Positions 45,549 to 55,800 of a stretch of 64,000 bases of DNA are shown piece by piece. Every line of letters begins with the position of its first letter. Positions within the stretch are counted from its first letter, which is position 1. Source of the DNA: Vandiemenella viatica (Eukaryota; Arthropoda; Insecta; Orthoptera; Morabidae); the NCBI GenBank assembly GCA_031002005.1, contig CM061919.1:36731088-36795087 (forward strand), given 5' to 3'. Under the pieces are notes generated by a model. It ran no database searches. It was not told the DNA's origin and saw nothing but the letters and a program-made list of their open reading frames with translations. Both the position numbers and the translations under genes were made by a program.

Positions 45549-47246
45549 AAGAGGCAATGAAACTGTACAAGCGATACAACCAGATGAGGCTTTTAATAAT
45601 CAGTCGGAAAACTAGACATGGCTGAAACTGTGGTCCAAGTGGAGGCCAAACAGGAAATTGGTCCATCTCCTATATGCGATGTTAGGACTTTTTTCCATAA
45701 TGACTCCCGAGAAGACCTTACTGAAGATAAACATGAAGGTAATGAAGAGCACAATTTTATGATTTTGACCACTTACCTAATATCTTACATAGAGGAATGA
45801 AGATTACAACCAGATTAAATGCTGAATTCTTTGTTCTAGCGGAGTATGTTCTAACAGAAAAATATGTTGAAGAACATTCTATAGCAGGTTACATGGTTAC
45901 TAATATAAATGGGTTGAATCTTCCAACATTTGTGCAGAATTGGAGGAATTTGTTGATTATTGTAAGAAGGAAGGTGATGAAATTATTGATATAAGCTATG
46001 ACAAAGATGAGGAGTGTTTTGAGAGAGCAATAAGTGAACCTATTTCATATGAAGTTAAACAAAATGGTTTATTTAAGAATGATATTGACGAAGTGAACTT
46101 AAATGACATTTAACATAGCATGTAATGAAGTGAGCAATGTAGAGAGTCTTTTTGTTGGTGAAAATAATTGTAGTAATTCCATTCAAGAAGTATTCACAAA
46201 TGAAGAATGTATTGATTCTGATAAAGATTTTTGTGGCAAAGGGAGACTATTTCTGATCGGGCAAAAGCTACCATTAGACTTGCTGTGTGTGAAGCAGAAT
46301 AGAATGGTGTACCCACAAACCTAATACCTGAGGAAGGATAAAATGAAAAAGAGAAGAATTACTACTTCAAGAATCCTCTTTCTAATGAAGAAAAAACTAC
46401 AGAAGAGAAAACAGACTTCAGAAACCTGCTTCAAGAAGAAAAGAAATAAGGCTTTCAGAAACCATTACTTGAAGAAAAAGAAAGTCAAGTGGAAACGACA
46501 TACTGGTTCAAGAATCCACTACCTAAAAAGAAAAAAAGTTAAATGGAAAAGTCAAATAAGAAGAAGAAGAAAAAAAAAAACATTGGAAAGGAAGTAAAAA
46601 AAAAAAGTGATGATTTTTGAGGCAACACAGAAGTGGATATTACTGAAGCAAATATTGAAAGGAAAAGGAATCTTGAAGTTAGTCAAATCTTTGCAGACAT
46701 GGTGTAGAATTATTTTTTTTTAATATTTATTGTTGAAGAAGACTCCTGTTACAACAAGAAAATGACCCGTGTCAATTGGTTTCAGATTATATAATTTTCT
46801 GGTCCTGGTACCTCATTTCCTATGGAGAAATACCTTAATCAGAAACTGATTTGTTGTTACTGATAAATGTTTGGTGTTTTGGAAAATGAAAAAAAAATGT
46901 TTATATATTTTGTTCTTCTACAAGCTTAAATGCTGGCAGACTATATATATCTTGTTTCAGGAGTACCATGCAAAAGAAAAAAAAAACTTGATGGCAGCAG
47001 AATTTAGTACCCTGTAAGACACAGTCGACGTTTATGCTTGCTACAGGTAGAAGAGCAGCCAGAGAAGACAAACTTCAGCTCATTCATAAATTGTTACTAC
47101 TACTATTATTATTATTTTTGTATTTGTAAAAAACTAACAATGTAACACCAACACCCGAGGGACCTGTTAAGTATTTCAGTTTGGTTATGGAGATGAATTA
47201 ATTCCTATTTCAATTTTTGCAAATTTCATAGAAATTAGCGGGGGGA
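45549..47246 (+). other. Internal LTR-element DNA without RT; polypurine tract at its end
   Basis: No protease, RT or integrase motif is readable. It includes a lysine-rich low-complexity stretch at 46343-46600 with two ~45-bp repeats, and an A/T-rich tail. The purine run GCGGGGGGA at 47238-47246 immediately before the second LTR is the expected plus-strand primer. Confidence 0.65.
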
Positions 47247-47663
47247 TGTAACGGGGCTGATTAATACCAAAAGGCAATAACTTTATAAAATTTACCATTT
47301 AAGAAAGTTAAATTAAAGATTAAATTCCATGGAGAACATTAAATATATGTTCTTTGTATTTCCTGTTACCTCTCGCTGGTCATTATCAACAGACAGATGA
47401 ACTCAGTTCTTCTTGAAAAGTAGACGTCGCTTCGTGAAAACAGATTACCAATTCATGTCCCTGCAATTCTTTTCGGATAGGAAGGGTTAAACAACAACCC
47501 AACTAGATTGAATGACGGGTGTTGGTTTAGCTTTAGGAATCATTGTTAACAAAATGGAGTTATTATAAAACGAGCCTTCCTTCATTGAAAATATGTATAT
47601 GAATTATTTCTAGTTCTGAAAATTACGACTAAAAGAAAGAAGTTAACAGCGAAGCGCGTTTCA
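47247..47663 (+). repeat. 3' LTR
   Basis: 417 bp, TGTAACGGGG to GCGTTTCA. Followed directly by RNase H coding sequence instead of flanking DNA. Confidence 0.9.
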
Positions 47664-48664
47664 AAGGTTCAGATATCTACTACTCAGTAGAAGAGTAGTT
47701 ATCTACACTGATCATAAAGCACTATCTTTCCTTATGCAATGCAAGTTGGTCCATAGGAGGCTTACAAGATGGGCTCTTTTCTTACAAGAATTCGACTTTG
47801 AAATACGATACCGAAGCAAAGATGAAAACCTAATCCCAGATGCCTTATCAAGACTACCTGTGAGGTTGACAGATCAACCATCTAGTCCTTTAGATGAAGA
47901 ACTCCATATTTTTTACCTGAAAGGTGTACCTTTAGAGAAAGAGGTTAGACAATGTCTAAAATATATGGAGGCAGAACAAAATAGAGTCATAAAAGAAGTT
48001 ATTGAGAGACTTAAGGCTCCAGATGGTGATTTAAAGTTGAAGAAATATTATTGTATTTTTCATGGAATACTTTTTAAAAGAGACTACGAAAATAGTGATA
48101 GCTGGAAAGTATGGGTTCCTGATGTAATGTGGATAAATTCACTTTTACATCACCATTTTAGTTATGGTCACTACGGTGTCAACAAATGCTATAAGATCCT
48201 AAAGGAACATTTCTATTTCTACAATATATATCGACGAGTTAAGAATTTAGTGTCGTCTTGTGATTTATGCCAGAGAGTAAAGGCAGACAATGTACGACGT
48301 TCAGCAGAAATGCAAAGTATAATCCCTGAAAAACCCTTACAACTTATTTCCGTAGATGTTTTTGGCCCTTTACCAACATCAAGAGGAGGGGTAACTCAAA
48401 TCTGTGTAGTATTGGATGTTTTCTCAAAGTATATTAAATTATATCCTATCAAGAAGGCAACAGCTAAAGTCTTATGTTCCAAAATTATTAATGAATTTAT
48501 ACCAAATGTGGGAAAGCCTGAACAAGTTCTTACTGATAATGCATCTCAGTTTTCAGGAAAATTGTGGACCGAACAATTGTCAAGGATAGGGATTGAAGTG
48601 AAAAGAACATCCTTGTATCATCCGCAAAGTAATGTCGTTGAGCGCGTAATGCGAGAACTGGGAC
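47664..48664 (+). pseudogene. Gypsy-type RNase H (end) and integrase fragment
   Basis: Begins within RNase H (FRYLLLSRRVVIYTDHKALS), then RRLTRWALFLQEFDFEIRYR and ENLIPDALSRLP, the RNase H/integrase connection. Integrase follows: an HHCC zinc-binding region (HHHFSYGHYGVNKCYKILKE with CDLCQRVKA), then catalytic-core motifs ISVDVFGPLP, VLTDNASQF and YHPQSNVVERVMRELGR. The D, D and E positions are all present. It is open from 47734 to 48693 but stops after ELGR, where R1-type LINE sequence resumes, so core end and C-terminal domain are missing. No start or upstream RT. It may belong to the flanked LTR family or a relative. Confidence 0.85.
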
Positions 48665-48665
48665 G

Positions 48666-49470
48666 ATGGTTGATCTACATCATTATCATCTAATAGGATT
48701 TCCTGTTGTACAAAACTTTCCCTCAGCCTGTTCCAGTCTGCCCATCGGATTTCATAATGCTCCTTGGAAATCTGCACTTCTGATGTGTCAAAATCGTTCC
48801 GCCCTCTGACCGACTCAAAAGTAATAACATTATGATCACTGGTAGTTAAAAATTCTAAAACATTCCAATTCCTCAATAAGTTCCCACATCACAGATTGGT
48901 CAATGTTACATCGATGTTTGACCGAGCTCCTCCTGCTTGGTTGCTGGAGGATTATGTGGTAGATTTCTTACTTCTAGATTCAATTCACTAATAGCTTCCA
49001 CTAAAAGCTCGCCTCTCGTATCTGTCACCCTGCTATGGCAGAGTTCAGATTTAGCATTGGCGTCAGCCATAATTACTATTGATCTGTTTCCTATGGCAGT
49101 GCACACTTCTCTTATTTTTCCAATGTATGGTTCAATGTGATTACTATATTTACAATACATGTTGACGAGAATTACACTACCCCAGTCAGCAATGAGCTCC
49201 ACACATGTCATATGTTCATCACAGTACTGCACTAGCTTTGTTACAGTAACTTGTCTGGATAGCACTGTTATTGATGTCATAGGATTTCTACCTGTTGAGA
49301 TTATCTGTGATGATACCGGCATGTAAGGAATCATACAGAAGCATGAATGTGTCTCCTGAAGGAATATGACATCCTATTTATGTTCCTCTTACAGCTTCCT
49401 CACTTCATGCAAAACCAACTTGCTGTTCCTGGCGTTTAGTTGTGCAAGTCGTAGCTTACAAGACAATTTG
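48666..49470 (-). pseudogene. R1-type LINE ORF2, endonuclease part
   Basis: Minus strand, from 49465 down: LNARNSKLVLHEVRKL, DVIFLQETHSCF, a core with ELIADWGSVILVNMYCKYS, IVIMADANAKSELCHSRVTD, then (from 48880) FLTTSDHNVITFESVRG and IRWADWNRLRE. These are the APE-type endonuclease blocks (LNARNS, ETH, D-N, SDHN). Frameshifts and stops are present. The end at LLDDNDVDQP meets the LTR-element fragment; the reading resumes at 43119 after loss of roughly 20 codons. Confidence 0.78.
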
Positions 49471-50145
49471 TGTCTTATGGATGTCTGGTGTGAACACTGC
49501 ACTGTGGCCACATGAGTTTTGAATCAAAAACTATATGCCCATGAGTTGATAAGTACTGTTTATACACTTGATCGGGATCAAAAGTTTCATTCCTTCTTTT
49601 AAAGACCTTATGCACAAGAGAGAGAAGTCTCTGTATAAAGATTGATGAACTTTGGATGTATATGATCAATGGTTTCTAGTTGAAGGAAGGTTACATATTT
49701 ACCGGTTGGATGCGCTATTTGAGTTAGATGCCTCAGCGCCACATTGAGGTTCGGAGCCTCCTGCAGTCGACCAAGTTTTAAATTTGTTTGAAAATCGCTA
49801 TATATTGTTTCGGGGGTTTATAGAACTGTGTCTGTTTGTTTTGTTTCCAAAATTCAGTGGTTGTTACACCAATTTTGGACTCGTTACAGGTCATGAATAA
49901 TGTTCAACCCCCTTTGGTCTATCTACATTCCAACCCTGACCAATCCTCTTGACATAAGGGTTCTGGGGATGACTGGCCAAACTCGAAGAAAATTTTGTTA
50001 ATCTGTAATGAATGGCCGCCAGTCTGGGTTCCAACATCCTGTTTCTTACGGTTCTTCTCTATTTTTAGTTTCTCTCTGAAGCAAGCAGCCCTTCTTGCAT
50101 ATATATATATATATAATGTGAAAGAAAAAGCTTTAAGGTGTTGTT
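49471..50145. other. Probably R1-type LINE 5' part; no gene recognised
   Basis: Upstream (in LINE sense) of the endonuclease at 49470. No ORF1 zinc knuckles could be read. An AT microsatellite lies at about 50100-50116. Confidence 0.4.
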
Positions 50146-50560
50146 TTAAGGTCTTTAGGGCACATTAATGCCTAGACTATTAGCACCCAAACTAAAACAC
50201 GGTATGACAATGTGGCTTAAAATACAACTCAATTATCATCTTCATGGCTCACTGTAAAGGGGTCGGCACGCAAACGGTAAAGACAAATAAAATACTAAAA
50301 GATTGACTAAAATACCGTCTGCACGGCCAACTGTAAAGAGGTCAGTTGTTCAGGCAGCAAAATAATGGAAAACACTAAAACAATTCCTGTAAATGGGCTA
50401 CAAAGAAAGAAACAAACTGACTGGTTGGCTATGAAAAGGCCAACCAGATAAAATGAGCATTAAAACAACAAAATAGCTGTCTGGTTGTAAAAGTGCCAAT
50501 TGATATAAAATATCAAACTTAACACAAGAAACTTAAAACACTAAAACATAAAAAAATAGT
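50146..50560 (-). mobile_element. I-clade LINE, copy C: 3' region only
   Basis: Same 3' sequence as copies A and B (plus strand: GTTGTT..., TTTAGGGCACATTA, ATTAGCACCCA, TGTGGCTTAAAA). It retains stem-loops of the same design, the best being 50421-50447 (CTGGTTGGC / GCCAACCAG, 9 bp) with a TATGAAAAG loop. Others are near 50243-50275 and 50325-50360. 5'-truncated; no coding sequence. Confidence 0.8.
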
Positions 50561-50645
50561 ACTTGGATTGGTACTTTCTGAGAACTACCTAGACAAAAAC
50601 CACAAAATGAAGATTAATATGCAATAATGTGTAACCATTCATGGG

Positions 50646-51037
50646 AAAAAGTGACTCAAGAAACTGCTGCTCTCTTCATAAAAAAAAAATGCTGATCTTG
50701 CTACTGTTGTGGATGAAATTGTGCCTGCAGCAGACATTTGGGAAGATGTGAATAAACAACAAGTTTCTTTTGACAATTATGTGGTCATTGTTGCAGTGTG
50801 CATTGAGCTAACTGATGGCGATATTTTAACTGATGTGTTGTTGAAGAAAATGGACCAATCAGATGAAGAAGAGAAATTGGAGAACATTGCAGAGCTGCCT
50901 ATGCAAACTTCTTCGGAGGTCCTACACTATGTCCACCAACTTAGACACTACATCGCGTGTCAAGCTAACACGAGTAATTCTCTTTTCATTGCTTTAACTC
51001 CAGGACTTTATGCCGTTGCAAAAAATAAATGCTAAAC
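50646..51037 (+). pseudogene. Possible pogo/Tigger-type transposase C-terminal fragment
   Basis: Open frame 50709-51035 gives WEDVNKQQVSFDNYVVI, IELTDGDILTDVLLKKMDQS, an acidic run (DEEEKLENI) and ALPMQ-like/EVLHYVHQLRHYIAC. This resembles the acidic, Leu-rich tail that follows the DDE domain in Tigger/jerky-type transposases. No catalytic residues are present. The match is by general pattern only; it could be another relic. Confidence 0.4.
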
Positions 51038-51327
51038 AACAATTTACAATTTCTAAGGTTTTTACTAAACTTCATCTTTGATTTTTTACAACATATTTTT
51101 AATAAGTTAACAGGGTGATAAGTTAATGACATGATAAAGAAGTTAAAACTTAATTTTTAAGGGCATTTTTCTTGCATTTTATCTATTTGTATACACTTCC
51201 CAATTCGAATTTTCAGCAATTAGAAGTTTATTTATAGTCCCTTCGGACTTAAATTAGAGAAGTTCCACTGCATCAGGAAAATTAATATACTTATGAAAGT
51301 TAGGTTGTAGCTTATCCTTCAAACATA

Positions 51328-52614
51328 CCAGGTGTGTAAATATGAAACCGGAATTTTTTGATCAAAAACACACGTTCATTGCATAAAAATTGTTCGACAT
51401 ACCTTATTCAAAATATTGTCCATTGCAAGATATACATTTTTCCCATCTCTCCGGTAATTTATGAATGCCACGCCAAAAAAAAATTTTCTCTTTTGATGCA
51501 AACCAGTCATCAAGCCATTTCCGCACATTTTCGTAAGAACTGAAGCGCTGCTCGGCGAGCGCGTGTCCCATCGACGCGAAGAGATAGTAATCCGACGGCG
51601 CAAGGTCAGGCGAGTAAGCCGCATGCGTCAGTGTCTCCCAACTAAGCGACTCGATCATTTCCTTGACTGGTTTTGATGTGTGTGATGGTGCGTTGTCGTG
51701 AAGCAAGATCACTGTGTGTTGTCTTTTCTGATATTCTGGTCGTTTTTCCCGCAATGCTTGGTTCAAACTGAGTATTTGCTGTTGATAACGTTCACTATTA
51801 ACAGTTTCACCAGGTTTTAGAAGCTCGTAGTAGATCACACCACTTTGATCCCACCAAACACAGAGCATTGTCTTCTTTCCATAGCGATTTGGCCTTGAAA
51901 CTGACGTTGACGGTTCACCTGGAGATACCCATGATTTTTTCCGCTTAGGGTTCTCGAAATATATCCACTTTTCATCACCAGTCACAATTCTATGGAGAAA
52001 TGATTTTCTTTTATATCTGGCGAGCAGCATTTCACAAGTGGTTTTTCGGTTTTCTTGCTGTCTGTCAGTCAGTTCATGTGGAAGCCATTTTCCCATATTC
52101 TGGATTTTTCCCATCACTTTTAAACGTATGGAAACAGCTTCCCGTGTCACATTCAATTGATCTGCAAGTTGTTGTTGCGTTTGAGCATCATCCTCATCCA
52201 ACAATGCTTGCAACTCACTGTCTTCAAACTTTTTCGGAGGTCTTCCACGGTCTTCATTGCTGATGTCAAAATCTCCACTTCTGAATTTTTTAAACCACTC
52301 GAAACACTGTGTTTTCCCGAGAGCACGCTCGCCATAAGCTTCGACAAGCATTCGATGCGATTCTACAGCAGTTTTCTTCAAATGAAAACAGAAAATCAAC
52401 GATGTCCGCAAATCGTACTTTGTGGGCACAAAAGTCGACATCTTCAACAGTGTTAAAAACCGCACTATCGTATGAAACTTGTATTGTCGGGAGTGGAAAA
52501 TCACAGCCGGCTGTCGACAAAAGAAACTGGTGACAATGGCGCAATCGGGCGGTAACTGCTTTGATCGCTACAGCCATCTATCGGCAAATTCCGGTTTCAT
52601 ATTTACACACCTGG
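51328..52614 (-). mobile_element. Full-length Mos1-type mariner with intact transposase
   Basis: 1287 bp between TA dinucleotides (51326-51327, 52615-52616). The terminal inverted repeats are identical for 29 bp, beginning CCAGGTGTGTAAATATGAAA. The single minus-strand transposase is uninterrupted. Length, termini starting CCAGGTGT and protein layout are those of the mauritiana subfamily (Mos1 is about 1286 bp). Perfect repeats plus an open frame mark it as one of the youngest insertions in the window. Confidence 0.96.
51404..52441 (-). CDS. Mariner (mauritiana subfamily) transposase, 345 aa
   Basis: Cut-and-paste DDE/D transposase that binds the inverted repeats and moves the element into TA sites. 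I start at the Met of MSTFVPTKYDLRTSLIFCF (52439-52441), 63 bases inside the longest open frame, because this gives the family length of 345 residues exactly. N-terminal helix-turn-helix DNA-binding domain about 1-110; linker motif WLPHEL at 119-124 (family WVPHEL); catalytic Asp156 (VTGDEKW), Asp249 (LLHDNAPSH) and Asp284 (APSDYYLF), with 34 residues between the last two. YSPDLAP is complete. The ending is GQYFE. No stop or frameshift. Of the conserved motifs I checked, only WVPHEL is altered (Val to Leu). Activity is plausible but not shown. Confidence 0.95.
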   Translation of the reverse strand: MSTFVPTKYDLRTSLIFCFHLKKTAVESHRMLVEAYGERALGKTQCFEWFKKFRSGDFDISNEDRGRPPKKFEDSELQALLDEDDAQTQQQLADQLNVTREAVSIRLKVMGKIQNMGKWLPHELTDRQQENRKTTCEMLLARYKRKSFLHRIVTGDEKWIYFENPKRKKSWVSPGEPSTSVSRPNRYGKKTMLCVWWDQSGVIYYELLKPGETVNSERYQQQILSLNQALREKRPEYQKRQHTVILLHDNAPSHTSKPVKEMIESLSWETLTHAAYSPDLAPSDYYLFASMGHALAEQRFSSYENVRKWLDDWFASKEKIFFWRGIHKLPERWEKCISCNGQYFE

Positions 52615-52616
52615 TA

Positions 52617-52879
52617 CATACACCAGAATTACAATATTCAGTCCTACAATGTTAATTATATTGCTACCCATTGAGTGAGCTTAAAGAAATGATCGACTTC
52701 AAAATTCTTCAACGTCAGTTTTTCTTCAGTATTTTTCTATTACCTAACACTCCCGATATGTAAAATTTTTCAGAGTCCCACATGTCATTGGGTAGACTGG
52801 CATGGATCCTGACCGCATGCATACTATTGAACAAATCGCCAAGTGGCAGCTTTAGCACGCCTTTATTTAACTTAGGTCT
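52617..52879. other. No gene recognised
   Basis: Short stretch between the mariner and the LINE 5' region. Confidence 0.4.
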
Positions 52880-55800
52880 CGGCTCAATATGAGGCCATTA
52901 ACCCGGCTCCTGGGAGGTCAGAGCCGCCTCCTCTGTCTGCCACCGGAGTAAATCCTGTCCGGCGCGTCCTAGTTGCGGGGGTGGGCGCTCTGCACTTCAG
53001 TAGGCCGGAATGTGGCGCAGCTAAGTCCGGCAGGGACCCAGTTCTGCGGGGTATATCACAGTCCCCTTGCCCACGGTTACGGGTGAAGTCCTGAACGGCA
53101 ACAACGGCGGAGAAGAAGAGCTTCGGTACGGCGCTGCTGGCGGATGAAGGCAACAGATCCAGAGTACCATAGTAGGAGACATTAGGGTTCTACCCGAACA
53201 AGTCAGCAACTCCTGCAACCGAGATGGCTCTGCACGTGGCTACCCGTTGCCCCTGCAGAACTAGCTTTCGAGGTCGAGAGGAAGTCACGAATGCTGGGCA
53301 AGGTCATGGCAACTAACTCCGTCCCAGGCGATGTAGTGACGTGGAGAGGACACTTCACACGTACCTGTCAAGGTGCGGAAACAACACGGGGAGTCACAGT
53401 CACCGGTTATAAGCTCTGTGCTGATGGGTGTGCGCACAAGTGCCAGGGGTGATTTCCGTCGGTGGGATAGTCCATTGTGGCTAATTGATCAGTTACCACC
53501 CGCCTCAAGCTGGGCAGCGCCTAGCCAATTAGGTACTGATCCGCCCCTCATCTTGCGCTTCTATAGGTGTGTGGAGCAGCAAGCATGCCACAGTGCTTGT
53601 AACAACGATCAGAAAAGCAATCACCTGACAAAAATAAAAACAGTTATAAACCGTATAAAAACCTGATAGCAACAACGAGATTCGCCTCATGGAATGTGAG
53701 AACCATGTTACCGGGATCTGACACTCCAACTGATGGCATCCCTGAACTGAGGAAAACATCTATCATCGACAGGGAACTGCTGCGTTTGCGAGTTGATATC
53801 GCTGCCTTACGAGAGATTTGGCTTTCGGATAAGGGCACCGTTCGTGAACAAAATTACACCTTCTTCTGGAAGGGTAGAGACAATGGCGCAAAGCGAGAGC
53901 ATGGGGTGGGCTTCGCAGTTCGCAACAGCTTGTCTAACTGCATTGAGGCACCCATCTGTGTTTCAGAGAGAATTATGTCCTTGAGAATAACAACTGCTTC
54001 GGGTCCCATAACCCTAATATCAGCTTATGCACCTACATTACATTCTCTCCAGAAGTTAAAGATTCTTTCTATGAAATCTTATGTGCATGTCTAGCAAAAG
54101 TACGTGTCTCTGACAAAGTTTTTATTCTTGGTGATTTCAATGCAAGAATTGGCAGCAGTTCTGATAACTGGTCGGATGGTATTGGCCGCCATGGAATAGG
54201 AAACAAATGAAAATGGGGAGCGTCTAATGGAACTATGCACATCACACTCCCTCTGTGTATGTAACACCTATTTTCAGAATAAACCTGCTCACAAAGTGTC
54301 ATGGAAACATCCAAGATCAGGTCACTGGCATCAGCTTGATTTTATCATCACTCCGGAGGCGAGGAAGATCCATTCAGCGAAAAGCAACCGCCGCAAAATT
54401 ATGTTTAATATCCCAGTCAATCATGATGATGCTTTACACAAACAATTCTCAGCCGTAGTAAAAGAGAATCTCAGTCATGCTTTACTGAGGGACACAGGTA
54501 GCGCCGAAGACATGTGGCTTCTAGCGAAAGAAAAACTTCTACAAACTGCTTTTAGAACCTTTGGAACAAAAGATGCGTCTCGGAATGACTGGTTTGCTGA
54601 TTACGAGGACAAATTACGTCCATACATTGAGCACAAAAGAGCAGTTCATATAACACTTATAAACAGCCCCAGTGATCATGCCAAGTTGGAATACAAAAAA
54701 GCTAAAGCAGATCTACAATGTATCATTCGCCGTTGCGTCAATGAGTATTGGACAAATCTCTGCAAGTCCATACAGCAGTACCATGATAGCGGCGACTACC
54801 GAGGCATGTATCAAGGCATCAAGAGTGCAATCGGGCCCACAACCAGGAAACTTGCTGCCCTAAAAGACTTAAATGGGGAACCTATTGTTGACAAGCAGAA
54901 GCAGTTTGAAAGATTGTCAGAACACTACACCAACCTTTACTCCAGGGCAGTCAGCATAAAGCCTGAAGCACTGGACAGTTTACCTACTTATCCTACTGCA
55001 TTAGAACTTGATGATTTACCTTCACAGGACGAACTTCATTTTTCACTGAAGAGACTCAAACTGGGAAAAAGTACAGGGCGTGACAACCTAACGGCCGAAA
55101 TAATTAAACTTGATTGTGTTTTTCCGGTCATATATGAACTCCTAAAGCGGTGCTGTTATGAGGGTACAATACCACAGGACATGCGTGATGCAGATATATT
55201 TACCCTTTATAAGGGCAAAGGTGATAGAGGTGATTGCAACAATTACAGAAGTATATCCCTCCTCAGCATTGCTGGAAAAGCTATCGCTCGAGTCGTTTTG
55301 AGAAGACTGGAAACCCTCGCCTCACGTGTCTACCCCGAATCTCAATGCGGATTTTGCGCCGGCCGCTCCACGAGCGACATGATCTTCACTGTCCGCCAAC
55401 TTCAAGAAATATGCCATGAACATCGTGTACCTTTATACTTGGCTTTTGTCAATCTAAATAAAGCCTTTGATACTGTTAGCCGTACCGGCCTTTACGACAT
55501 GCTGCACAAAATCGGCTGCCGACCTACGCTGTTGTCTTTAATAAAGGCCTTCCACGATAACATGAGAGGCTCTGTGATATTTGATGGCGAAGCTTCTGCA
55601 TCCTTTAAAGTAAACCGCGGTGTATGACAGGGCTGTGTCTTAGCGTCTTTCTTCTCTGTTCTACTCTTAGTAGCTTTTAAAAACTGTTACGTTGGAGTAC
55701 ATCTGCACACAAGGAGTGACGGTAGACTTTTTAATATAAGTCTATTGAGATCTACTAAAAAACTTATTGAACTAATTGTTTATGAACTTCTATATGCTGA

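Larger units (their letters stand above)
43120..48664 (+). mobile_element. Rearranged Gypsy-type LTR element inside an R1-type LINE
   Basis: Order: LTR (43120-43539), primer-binding site, gag, degenerate spacer without RT, polypurine tract, LTR (47247-47663), then an RNase H-integrase piece (47664-48664) outside the second LTR. A normal element has RT-RH-IN between gag and the second LTR. No short target duplication is visible, and about 20 codons of the host R1 seem missing at the insertion point. The component parts are certain; how the order arose is not. Confidence 0.8.

Noticed and set aside
46343..46597. Lys/Arg-rich 84-aa protein
   Set aside because: Low-complexity A-rich tract with small tandem repeats inside a decayed LTR element; composition explains the residues.
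50709..51035. Intact small host gene of 108 aa
   Set aside because: Lacks a recognisable upstream part, lies between transposon fragments and resembles only the tail of a pogo/Tigger-type transposase.
52890..53230. GC-rich stretch as host CpG island or promoter
   Set aside because: It leads directly into a LINE endonuclease ORF and is more simply the LINE 5' leader.
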